From the NCBI GenBank assembly GCA_017591395.1, contig WEDG01011442.1, positions 1 through 64,000 of the forward strand: DNA of 64,000 nt, given 5' to 3'. Below the pieces are notes generated by a model. That model saw only the letters and a program-made list of their open reading frames with translations, did no database searches and had not been told where the DNA came from. This DNA is from Schistocephalus solidus. Its lineage: Eukaryota > Platyhelminthes > Cestoda > Diphyllobothriidea > Diphyllobothriidae. Positions 13,590 to 25,000 of the stretch are shown piece after piece. Each line of letters opens with the position of its first letter. Within the stretch, counting starts at the first letter, position 1. A program made the translations under genes and the position numbers.

Positions 13590-15420
13590 GAACGTTGGCA
13601 TAAGTATCCCCTATTTTTTGTGTTCAAGTGTGGGATGTTCCTATGGCTGCCCTACCGGGAGGTAGATGCCATATTAAAGCTTCCTACTCGTGATTACACC
13701 GGGTGGCTGACTGAGCCTTTTTAGAGGCAGATTACAGGGAATTATTGAGCACTTTTCATGCTAATCGACATTTTCATCGATGATCGAGACTAATTTCTGT
13801 TAGCTAGATTGGCTGGTGGGTGGTGTGGCTGATTTATGCTGGAGCATTCGGATTTGTATTTCAGAGAATAGACTTCTTCATACTTCAGTTTACTTTGTCC
13901 TCTTTGATAATTGTTTTTTTAGCAGAAAGTAAAAATGCATGTGCTTTCAAGAAAAATATCCAACTATGAGATTAGAGAAAAATACCGACAGAAGTTTGTG
14001 TTTTAGATGGAACGATGTTGGAGATCACTGGAGGTGGTATGTTGACCGATCCTAAAACTCGCTTTGCGTTTACGCTCGCCTGCTTGAACTTACCTTATCG
14101 TTTACTGTGACCCATGTTTTATTTTTCCTTGGTAGATTTTTTAGAGCTAAGCTAAAACTGTTAATTGTGGACACCAAAAGATAATAGCATGCAGCACGAT
14201 GCGTATGCCTTTCTTTTCAATTGCCAGTTCCTGCACGCTTTCCTTGTCCTCCTATTTTTTTCTTAAAAAAACTATCCATATTTCCTGTGTCATCTGCCCT
14301 TTACCTCTGGGCATCACATTTTTTGGCTCAAAAATCATTGCATTATGGTCACAGCGTATGCCTTAACCACGTTCCTCGCTGACATCGTTTCCTGTTTTTA
14401 TTTTTACGCGGTCAGATTTCGACCTGGTAGGTGGTCGCCTGTTCGCGCCCCCTACGACAAGTGGGTGGAACTTGATTGCTCTAAACAAACCATTTTATCT
14501 GTCAGCCTCCGTCCCATCTGTTCTCGCTTTTTAAATAAGCAGCTCCAAAGTGACCTTATAGGTCACCAAATGCCCACCCCGGCATCCCGTTCTCGCATCC
14601 TGCTTTATGTTCCACAGATATCACCCTGGAGTTTATGCTAATGGACAGTCGCCGTTTGTAAACACATCCGACCCAAGCTCTGCGCCATTTTGTTTGCCCC
14701 ACTCGGACGCTCCCCCCTCTTCCCACCTGTAGTACATGTTAGACAGAGGGGTGGGGGCGGGGGGTTGTGTGTCTGCTTCTCTTTGTTCTTCTCCAATGTC
14801 ATCCTTCACTGAGTTCACAAGGCCACACAACTAGTTTTCACTAAACGGGATGTCCGCCATCTGCCCATGTTGGCTGCCTACCAGAGGTGGTCTAATTTTG
14901 AGGGTGGAGGGGTTTCGGCGAGTACAATAGTGCTCTGATTGCAAAGTAACCCAAATACATTTCGAACCATACATCGGGTTTTACATCTGCGTAACTTAAT
15001 GTCGCAGGAAAGGTTCTAACATTGTGGAATTCTGTAAACCCTTGAAAATTTCCGTCCGGTCAATCGCTTCTTGATTTTTGTTTCTAACGCGAAATAAAAA
15101 GGTGGGCCCTATCAACCTGAATTATTGATGCAGCTCATCTGGCCTGTTTACTCGCCAAGCCAAATACTTTTTCAAGATAAGCAGAAGCTGTAGGGACCGC
15201 TCCATTACAGAAATAGGCAGAATCATCCTCTAATATACCATCCATAACAGTATGCTTTTATTGTGGCTTTAGGCTGGACTTGGGTTTAATAAACAGTAGT
15301 TATCGTGTCACCGAACCCTCAGGTATACGCACTCTATCCCTCTCTCATTGACGAACGCTCACCAGTCGCTAAAGGAACTCACTCGTCTCGTTCTGCCTTG
15401 GGGCTCACGTTGGAGTCCCG
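13590..15420. other. No recognisable gene
   Basis: AT-rich, with small open frames of up to about 98 codons and no domain or splice logic. Confidence 0.55.
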
Positions 15421-15429
15421 CCAGCAGCC

Positions 15430-15620
15430 GCACAGCGGCTCTTGGTAATAAAGACAAGGAAGACTGACATGGTCATTTCTGACTCATTAGCCGTCATCAG
15501 CCAGTCATAACCAACACCAGGTGTTGCCCCACCCGAGGCTCAAACCCGTGACCCCTTTTTGATCAGAAGTCCAACGCTTTAACCATTGAGCTGCCGTGCG
15601 GCTGCTGGTTAAGCTCGAGG
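15430..15620 (-). repeat. tRNA-derived SINE (-)
   Basis: The reverse complement reads cagctcaatggttaaagcg, then ggacttctgatc, then a B-box-like gggtttgagcctcg. A body with gactggctgatgacggctaa and a tail ending in cttccttgtctttatta follow. It shares this organisation with the copies at 15715 and 35525. The head resembles a tRNA-Arg(UCU)-type gene, but the stems do not form a clean tRNA. Confidence 0.75.
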
Positions 15621-15714
15621 GTGAGCCCCAAGGCAGACGGGGTCGAGTGCGTTCCGTTAGCCATCAGTGAGCGTTCGTTAATGAATATCTATTCCCAATC
15701 TAAACCGGGAGACA

Positions 15715-15890
15715 ATGGGCCCGTGGCTCAATGGTTAGATCGTTTGACTTCTAATCTACAGGTCCTGAGTTCGAGCCTCGTGTGATGCAGCACCTGGGGT
15801 TGGGTATGACTGGCTGATGATGGCTAATAAGCCAGAAATGGCCATTCCCATCTCCCTCGTCCTTGTTGGCATTATACATCTGCCTTCGCT
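15715..15890 (+). repeat. tRNA-derived SINE (+)
   Basis: A head with A-box-like tggctcaatggttaga, an anticodon-region acttctaatc and a B-box-like gagttcgagcctc, then the shared body gggtatgactggctgatgat and a CTCGTCCTTGTTGGCATTAT tail. With the copy at 15430-15620 it forms an inverted SINE pair about 95 bp apart. Confidence 0.78.
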
Positions 15891-16789
15891 CTCCCACTCT
15901 GCCGTTAGTTGTCTACTGTCATGTGTCGCAGATTTCGTCGTCGCACTTACCTCGTCCGTGTCCTGTTATTTCTATTGATGACATTGTGTCAAGCCCACTG
16001 AGAAGTATCAATTCATAAAGTATTGTATGAATAGAATTATGGTGGGTTTTGAACTTATCCCTTGACCTATGGTCTGCGCTTCTTATAACCGACATAGTGC
16101 CATCATTAGCTTCTCTTGTGAAAGGGGTGAGGTTTATTCGAAGGTGATTTAACTTTGTTCAAAAGGCCATTTTGACTTGTTCATAGTGGAAGACATTCTG
16201 AGCAGCGTAGAAGAATTTGAGTGCTGGAATTTTGTGTAGGAACTCATGTAGGTTCGTCTGATTTTGGAAGAAACTTCTGATCAGAAGTCTGCTCGATTCG
16301 GTTAAACTATAACTCGAAGTATGTCCACGTTCGCTAACTTGGGGCACTATAAAATGGTCAAGGCATTATTGAGCGCACCCCTGCTATCCGGCCCTTTTCC
16401 CTCCCCCTCCCTTCAACTGGAGCGGATGTAACACCAAGAATGCAGCCGAGGGAACAGGGAAGGGGGACTCTTCCGACTGGGCTGCTCCGACCCTCCCAGA
16501 AAAGCTCAATGTACTCGGGCTAAATAGTACGTCGTATATATTACTTGTAACGTGAAATATTTACGCCTCATGAATTGTTCGACTGATCGATTCTTTACTA
16601 GGTCATATTTAAGAACAAATGATACTCTGTTTATCGGTGCTCTCCGTTTCATGTGATTATTTCAGATGGCCAACTTAAGTAAAAAATGCGGCAAGAACGC
16701 AATATGTGACCCCACTCAGGGATCAAAGGATAGGTCAGCGATTAATACGAGACCGGTGGTAACAGAGGTTTTATGGGTGGGGCTAAATG

Positions 16790-17210
16790 AAGGAAAGGAG
16801 AGCGCCAACCTAACCCTAACCCTATCCATAGTGTTCGTTAGGGTTAACATTTGTTGCCACGTTAGAAGTTCACACAATATTCTCTTGGCCCGACACAAAC
16901 CGATGGCTTTACGTCCTACCGACCACTATGCGGGATTTCATTCCGAGCTGACCTGATCCGCTTTTTACGGACCCTCGAAGGGAGCAGGAATGAGGCCGGC
17001 TCTGCGCAATCTTTCCTTACCACAGTAAAACTTATGTGTGTTAAGACTGCCACGGCATCCTACTAGTCACCGCTTGGAAGGTTACCATTTGACCCGACAA
17101 TTCGGTCCGCCTATGGCCAACGGAATATTGTGCGACCCTACTAACCCGACAATGAATGCTAACATTAGCGAATACAATCGATAGAGTTATAGTTAGGTTG
17201 GCATGTAATA
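16790..17210. repeat. Inverted-repeat family with telomere-like motif
   Basis: The minus strand of 16790-16900 and the plus strand of 17100-17210 share ggccaa..gaatattgtg, atg.taac..tta.cgaa.ac, and gt.agggttagGttggc-like stretches, giving about 110-bp arms 200 bp apart. Related stretches with tgtaatacggt occur at 20970-21050. The left arm carries cctaaccctaaccct, two units of the TTAGGG telomere repeat. Confidence 0.5.
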
Positions 17211-17654
17211 CGGTTACGTACTACGTGCTGATGTATCCCTTGTTCCCTGAGTCTATTCGAATATTGCATTCTTGCCAAAAATGCAACCTAGAGCAGTTGT
17301 ATACGCATTCAGAGTGCATCTGGGTTGGGGCGAAATAACAGAAGGGATTACTGAGGATTCTTCCGACCCCCTTCCCCTTCCCCGGCAGGATATAAGAACA
17401 GGAACCACCTGTAATACAGGTGGTTTCTGCCTCTAAAAGTCCAGGTAAAATTAGGGTTAGGACATCAGAATGTTACCCTTCCTGGAATTTGGCGCGTGAC
17501 CACCTATATATGACGTCCGTGGGCACCCCTATTCCCTGCCTGCCGCCCTCCCGTTGGGTTAAGCTTATAAGCGAGTGGGGTCAGTGGTTACTTTTTTTAA
17601 AAGAAACAGCCCCTATCTTATGTCACGAAAAATTAAAACCCAGGTGTTCGCGAA

Positions 17655-18130
17655 CTGCAGCTTCAGAAGGAGAAGCTGCGATCGCTGGAACAAGATGTTT
17701 ATTAGCCTGAGGTTTTCAGCTTTTCTTTCGAACCCAGTACTTATATGTTATTCTACTACATGCTGACTGTAATAAGCAGCTCTAGCGCTCAACGTTGGAG
17801 GTCGTAATTGAAGTGATGAATACTTCTGCTAGCATCCGTGTTCGCGTGGGATTTTTGTATGATTCTTTCTCTCGACCATTTGGCTTGCTGTCACCAGAGG
17901 TATTTTGTCGCGCTGTACCTCTTCCCCACGGTACCGATTTCCAGTGGTTATCACACAAGAGCTCTTTAGTTATAGTATGCGTATGGTCGCATGGCAACTC
18001 ACGTACTATAAATACTGCACTATTGTGCCCAATGGGTTTATCTGCGACGGCCTCTGATGCTGGTTCGAGTGAGAATCCAAAAGCATCTGACCAATACACT
18101 TCTGTTCTAGTGATCACATCTTCTTCTGAA
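17655..18130. repeat. Penelope-type ends in inverted orientation about 300 bp apart
   Basis: The minus-sense arm at 17665-17745 carries the shared ctggaacaag...ttattagcctga stretch. The plus-sense arm at 18042-18125 has CTGATGC (18054-18060), GGTTC/GAATCC pairing and AAAAGCATC. Both are decayed. The right arm ends in CTTCTTC and is followed by the large CTT tract. Confidence 0.5.
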
Positions 18131-18174
18131 CTCGCTTCCTGAACTCCCTTTTGCTTCCTTTCGGTGAGCTTCTA

Positions 18175-18339
18175 CTTTCTTTCTTCTCTTCCGCTTCTTC
18201 TTCTTCTTCTTCTTCTTCTCTTCTTCTTCGCTTCTTCTTCTCTCTTCTTCTTCTTCTCTTCTCTTCTTCCTTCTCTCCGCTTCTTCTCTTCTCTTCTCTC
18301 TTCTCTTCTTCTTCTTCTTCTTCTCTTCTGCTTCTTCCT

Positions 18340-18371
<32 letters not shown>

Positions 18372-18440
18372 TTCTTCTTCTTCTTCTTTTTCTTTCTGCT
18401 TCTTCTTTCTTCTTCTTCTTCTGTTTCTTCTTCTTCAAAT
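18175..18440 (+). repeat. CTT/CTTT polypyrimidine microsatellite, about 260 bp
   Basis: An almost pure C/T strand made of CTT units with TCTCT and single G interruptions. The long Ser, Leu or Arg/Lys runs in its open frames are artefacts of the repeat. Such homopurine-homopyrimidine tracts can form triplex (H-DNA). It lies just after a Penelope-type end whose terminus is CTT-rich. Confidence 0.9.
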
Positions 18441-18990
18441 GACCATTTCAGGATGAACGGCGATCTTGTTGTAAATTTACATAGAATAGCAAAAACTATT
18501 TCCTACCACCTGAAAAGGTAATCTGAAATTACGACAGAGGTAATCTGGTTGGATCGTATCTCTGTGTCGCTAAGTGTTTGCTGGCTGGTTATATTTTCGT
18601 TAGCATTAACTTTCAATCTCCTTTGGATGCCAAATATCATGGGACAGCCTAAAAGTTTTTCAGTCTTAACAATTTCTTTGAAGGGTGTGCTTCATGAATC
18701 AGCGAGGTAGTTGCACACCCTCTTAGGGTTTGCCATGGATCACCCCGCTTGTTAGTGATTGCCTCCACTACAATGGAGCTCCAAGAAGCTGCCTTGCCAA
18801 AAATCGGCTTCTTGCTGAAGCTTTATTGTACTTTGGCTTTTAGAAGGCTCAAATTGCCAGTGAGTGCCAAGTTCATTGGTATGGTTTTTGCATCATTCAG
18901 CGACCCGTGTACCACCAAAAAGATCGCACTAAATTAGTTTTCATACCGAACTGACTACATTTTACCCCCTTTTCCTCTTGTTTGCTGCAG

Positions 18991-19049
18991 TGCTTCTCTT
19001 GGACCTGTAGAATCCGAGATCATTCCTGATATCGTCGGAAAGCTCATGG
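18991..19049 (+). CDS. CUE/Smr gene, earliest recognised exon
   Basis: A 59-bp exon between a pyrimidine-rich acceptor ending ctgcag and a GTAAGC donor. It enters with one base, reads A-S-L-G-P-V-E-S-E-I-I-P-D-I-V-G-K-L-M and leaves with one base. That phase matches the acceptor at 19714, giving a continuous reading into S-T-R-L-I-E-E-E-S. No domain is recognisable. An upstream exon must exist, since entry is mid-codon, but I could not identify it. Confidence 0.55.
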
Positions 19050-22000
19050 GTAAGCGTCAATACATTTCTTGTATTGTATTTCGTGTGTGCGCCTTCCTTG
19101 ATGGAAAGTATGAGCAACAGACAAATATCAGACTCGCCTGAAGCTCGATGCTCCTAGTCTACGTCACTGATCGTCTGATCTAATGCGCCAAAAAATGTAG
19201 CTTCCACGCCATGGTTATCGAATACATTATATACGTGTACTCGCCTTGAAGCGCGTCATCTTTTATTCGAGTCAATGCTTCACAGATTTTCATGACTTTT
19301 ACTCATAGAATATGCAGATTTTAACCTATAATCGGCCATTATGTTTTGTTTTTCCTTGTCTAGTTTATTTATTATTGATGTTTAAACATTTCTGTTGATA
19401 CAAAGGTACGCAATCATAGTTGTATATATTCTCCTGTAGAACTAGCTAGGCATTTCCTGATGATAACCGAAGGTCATAAACCAGAGAATAGTTTTTAGGA
19501 TCTGAGAATGAGGGCTCTCCCAGTTGCGATGACCACCTCCTTATCTGTTCCATCCGGTATTTGTTTTAAATTTTCCTCCAAACCGACCAGGTTCATTCTG
19601 CCCCAGTTATGCTTTCTCATCGTCCTCAGTCTTCTGTAACAGGGTAATTTTTTAAAATATAGATGGTCCCTCAGTTTTATCCTGACCGTTATTCCTCGCA
19701 AACTTCCTTTTAGCCTCTACGCGTCTGATCGAAGAAGAATCCGCAGTCAGCGAGGAACTGCCAGAGGGCCCTGCAAACGTTTCCTGTTTTCGAGCAACTT
19801 TGTGAACTCTTTCCGAACTCTGACCGAGCAGTGCTCCATGAAATCGCTGGAAGCGACGGGTGGCGACCTAGAGTGGCCGCCGGGTTGGCCCTCGAAGCTG
19901 GCCAATCCAGTGCCGGGCCGCAATTGACTTTGGCTGATCGGGCGGAAGAGCTGTATCAGGCAACCGCCCACCCTTCTGCTGAAGGCGAGTTTCGCGAGGA
20001 AACCACAGGTGGCCCAGAAGACCAATCTCCCGCCAACCCACCCGTTACTGAGAATGGAAGGGCCAAACCTGTCTGATCAGGACTCAAACATAAAACTCGA
20101 TACTGTTCTCGAGGACACTGAAGTGTCAGGAGATGAGGAGGTGATGGACGATAATGAGGGGGAGGCGGAGGAGGGTTTTAGTGACGGTCAGGATAATGTC
20201 AATCAGGAATCAGTTACGGATTCCAACCCACCTACGCTCAGAATCACTCGGGAATTCGTAAGGCATGCATATCAGCGATACGCCGACGCGATGGACTTGC
20301 TGAAAAATTGATCTCTGGTGCGCATTTTGCATTTAGTTTTTTAATTCATTTAACGTGCGACTGAGACCTTGCTGTTGCCTTTTTAACCGTGATCCGGGTG
20401 TTAAGAGTCCCTGAAGCTGTGTCAATTTGTAGATATATATTTTCAGATATGTTTTTATATATACCTTCCCGATTTCGTCGATTTTGCTACTCAGCGCCCG
20501 CCTCTCCCACTCCTGGTTTGTATCACAACGGCCTTTTCTATTGCTGAGTGGCGTGGCAATCGAGTACTGACTAATGTGTGGCATGTAAGGTGACCCTGAA
20601 TTTCGGTCCTTTGTTCGTGTTGTTCGTTTGTATGCGAAACTGAATATCGTCATTAAAAGCACAAACCGTGGATCACAAACCCACTCTTTCCCTGCTGATC
20701 TGTCACTGGCGATAGCCAGCCCAACTGCTTTTCACCCCTTCTTTCCGTTAAATTTCCTTTTTCCTTCTCCCCATCTCTCCCTACCCCAGTTCAATCACTC
20801 CAATCTTCGATTCCGAAAAATTTACAGAACCCTCAAACTATAAATACATGCGTATATGTTTCGGTGCGTGCTCACTTTCGGTGAAACAATTCGCTAAAAA
20901 AAGTACATTTAAACTTATAATAATGCTACTCTGATTGACTCCAGAATGTTGGATTTGGTCAGATAAAGTGGCAACAAAACGCTGAACCTAACGAAAACGA
21001 TGCATAGGGTTCGGTTGGCGTGGATAGGTAGGCGTGTAATACGGTCTAATTCAGTGCTAAAAAGCCAACTTAATTGAACGAGGATGGTGGGTATCTAAAT
21101 TTATTTTCATTACCAACGTCCGTTACCTCCCTTTAAACTCTCCTTGCCTCTGTTTTCACCGTTCTCGTATTACACGCCTAAATATCCATTGTGTTCTTCA
21201 CGAGTTTCGTAGAAGTATTCGTTGTCGGCTTGGGGGGGGGCATACAAGCAAGTCTGGCCGACAAAAATTAGTGCAATTTTCTTCAACATTGATTCCTGGC
21301 CTGTGCTATTCCGGCTGCGCCGAGTCCGTGTGCCTCCTCAACTGTTGCGGTGGTTTTATGTAACCTGCTTTAAAAAAGAAAGCCCCTTCAAACCATCGGC
21401 TGCATCCACGGCCCCTGTAGTCATCTTGTCCTCTTATGATCATTAAAATGCGTGATGGTTCGTGTAAACGGCAGCATGAAAGCCGTTATCAACGGGTAAT
21501 AGGTAATGTTTATAGAAAACCCTTATTATAAGCAGTTGTCTGCATACTACTCGTGGTTAACAGCCAATCTCATTGCATGCGTACAGCTTTCTAACTGATA
21601 TTTATCAAAAAATAACCTTTTTTTGTCAACAAAGCCGTTTATCTCTGTTTGTAGACTTAGATTCTTTGCCGGAGGAGGTCTTTGCAGACTGGACGCCGGA
21701 GCCCGAAATAGAGAAATCTATCCTCACCAGCTTTTTTCGGCAGCTTGGATACTTTGAGATGGTTACTTCCAGTCACAAGAACAACTCACGTGGCACACGA
21801 GCTAAATTTCCTGGTACGCAGTTTTTGTGTCTTTTCCTAGAATAAATGGGTGATATGTGATTGGCTGCGTGCGCATTTGGAGGAGGCTATAGATTATCCA
21901 ATGAGGGAGTCTTTTCTATTGGAAAGATGTTCAATCCAAGTGTGCTCAACTGCACGCTTTCACTCATGTCTTATCAGTCTCATCCGTTACGTAGCTGTCA

Positions 22001-25000
22001 TCAGTGGCTGCATATTCTTGCTGTTCCTTCTGTGGCCACATTCGACAAGTAGATGATCGTAGCCGTTAGGTTGTAACGACCGCGCTGATTACTCTTCATG
22101 ATGAGGCGTATCTGAATTCGGTACTACGAATTCGTTTCACCCGTGTAGGTGAAACCAAGAAAACGCTATTTAAAGATGTTACGAAGGCATGCATACAGCA
22201 GGCTAAGGCGCCGTTGTAATCCAGCCAATCCTTTCGTCCAACACTATCTTCAGTTCGCTTAGCTATCTTTCCACGGAAACCCTCTCACTGTCATTTTGGC
22301 TACTGTTTTCCTTCTAATTAGTTGGGAGAACGCTTTTATCTACAGTATTCAGCTGAGGGGGAGCGGAAGACATCGCCCAGATTGAGCAATTCCTGTTGTG
22401 GTATCGTGATGAACATTAAATCGATGCGGTTGGTAGGCTGTAGCAGAGTACATGGACCCGTTTCGAAAGTACCTCATCGAACGCGCCATCTGTTGTACTC
22501 TGCACTGCTCGTTGCTGCCGACTAGTTGCGAGGACCTCTAAGGTGCGCGCTTGAAATCGGTTTCGTATTTCAACCCCTTAGAGCCTACGCGGTTTTTAGT
22601 GTCTACTTTAGTGTTAAAGACAGTTGTGTCTGAAATACTTGACGTGCGGACTGTATATTCTCTGACCTTCGGAAATCTCTATTTGGATTGAGGCGAATCA
22701 TTTGCTTTCACTATATTACTGAACTGTTGATTATACGACTCTCTGAAGGCTATCCCTACGTGCAGCACAAGCTTTGACGTTCACTTACTCCCAAAACTAA
22801 CATCGGTGAATCTTGCCTCTTCCTCGCAACAGTGGGGTAACTCGTTACGAAAAGGCTGATGTTTATAAAAGTTTGACTGTTGAAATTCATTGGGCAAACA
22901 CACCTCTTCCCAATACAGTCGTTTCATAGGTTACAGTGCAGGCTCATAAAGTAATGCAGTCTCATATGGTCACCAAAAGCATGCGTAACGAAGGCGTGTA
23001 CGATCCAACTCTGCAAGAGGAAAAAACGTTGGTCGCCGGCTGGATTTTAACCCCCAACCTCGAGCGTCATAACCACTCGACCATTGTGCGATGTCCTGAA
23101 TGCCAAGCCGTTAATATATACTCTAAGGAGCATGGCCCTGGTAACTTAAGGAAACTGTTTATCACTTCCTCCTTCTTCCAGAAACTTTAAAATCGCTTTC
23201 AGTAACACCTAGCGAAAACCGAGTCACACGTCACGAAGAAAGTTGCAGTCTTTCACCAAATGCTTCAGAACCGAACACTAACGAAGTAAAGTGACACCAT
23301 TTCCAAGGGAGTATAGAGCGCCTAATTGAAGTCCATTGTCCGATTAAAATAATAAGACCATATCCCCGACCTCCAACGATCAATCTGGCGATAAAAAAGG
23401 AGCATAAATAAGAAACAGAGACTGTGGAAAAAGTGCTTTCCTCTTCAAGATCCCATATCATTTGCCAAATTCAAAGAGCAAAGAAATGAGTGCCGTAAGC
23501 AAATACGGATTGCTAGAACTACTTTCGAGCGTCATCTGACAACAGAAGCCACAATATACCCTAAAAGGTTTTATGGGTACATCCACAGTTGGCGGAAGCA
23601 TTCAGACGAAATTTCGAGTCTAAAGGATAGCCTCGGGAGCATATTTACTGAAGGACCACATAAAGTCCATCTACTGTCCCTGTTTTTTAGATCGTCGTTT
23701 AAGGTTAAATAATCTGCTAAAAATCCAGAACTTGCGATGGGCGAAGATACGGCTGTCATTGAAACCGTAGCCTTTTCAGTCGACGAAATCAGACGGGTCC
23801 TTGACTAACTGAAGCCAGACAAGTCTCCTGGTCCGGATGGGCTCTCTGGGTCGATACTTAAAGAACTATTGGCCGAGCTTGCAATACCTCTTACATCTCT
23901 GTTCGAGCTGTCAACGAGTACAGGGAGCTTGCCTTCAATGTGGAAGACAGCCAACATCCTTCCCTTATATAAGGGAGGTAGCAAGATGACAGCAAACCGC
24001 TTTAGACCAATAAGCTTGACTTGCATTTCCTCAAAAAAATGGAAAACCTTGCAAAGTGTGCTATTCTAAAAGTTTTGTGAGGAACATGATGTCTTACAGA
24101 ATTTTCAGCCTGGTTTACTGCGAGAGCGCTCCTGTCTTTCAAATCTGCTGACTTTTCTCGATGTCTGGACCAGTGCTTTAGAAGGGGGCTTCGAAGTAGT
24201 GTACAGCGATTTCTGCAAAGCATTTGGCAGCGTGCCCATCAACACCATTTACATAAACTGAGTGTTTTTGGCATTAGGGGAAGCTTTTGAACTGGATAAT
24301 GTCATTTCTGATTGGTCGAAAACAACACGTCTGTATCGGAGAGGGTAAATCGGACTGGGTGAACGTGGTTAGTGGCGTTCCTCAAGGCCCCGTTCTTAGT
24401 CCCTTACTTTTCACCCTTTATGTACATGACAGTCATCGGGAACTGAACTGTAGTAAGATCGTGGTTGCCGATAACATTAAGCTGTGGCTAGTCATCAAAG
24501 CCCCGGGCGATCAGAATGCTCTGCAAAATAATCTGCGCAGACTGCAAACATGGTCCGAGAAATGGCTCCTAGATTTCAATGTGCAAAAGTTTGCCGTTCT
24601 CCGCCTGCGTCCAACTAATTGTCTTCCAACTGACGTGGGTGCATAGTACCCGAACGACACTCAAATTCTCATCGAATCTTCACAGAAAGACGTCTGTGTT
24701 TTGATACAGAGCAATCTGAAGCCATCATTTGCAATGCGTCAAGGCTGCGAACAACGCCATGCGACTACTGCAAAACTATCAAAAGGGCGTTTGTATCTTT
24801 CAACCAAGACATCTTTGGTCAAGTCTACAGCACCTTCGACCTCACTTAGAATATGGCATACAGGCGTGGCTGCCATGGCTCGCAAAAGACAAAATACATC
24901 CCAAGAAAGTGCAACGTCGTGCAACAAAGCTAGTAAGAGGTCTAAAATACCCCTCTTATGTAGGGAGACTGGAATGCCTGATTCTATTCCCTCTGTGTTA

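Noticed and set aside
15721..15790. A functional tRNA-Arg gene
   Set aside because: A- and B-box-like motifs are present but the anticodon and acceptor stems pair badly, and the same head-body-tail occurs twice more, so it is a SINE.
16805..16825. A true interstitial telomere
   Set aside because: Only about two exact TTAGGG-type units, embedded in a repeat with other copies.
18151..18456. Ser-, Leu- and Arg/Lys-rich open frames of 90-100 codons on both strands
   Set aside because: They are translations of the CTT microsatellite in different frames, with no other coding evidence.
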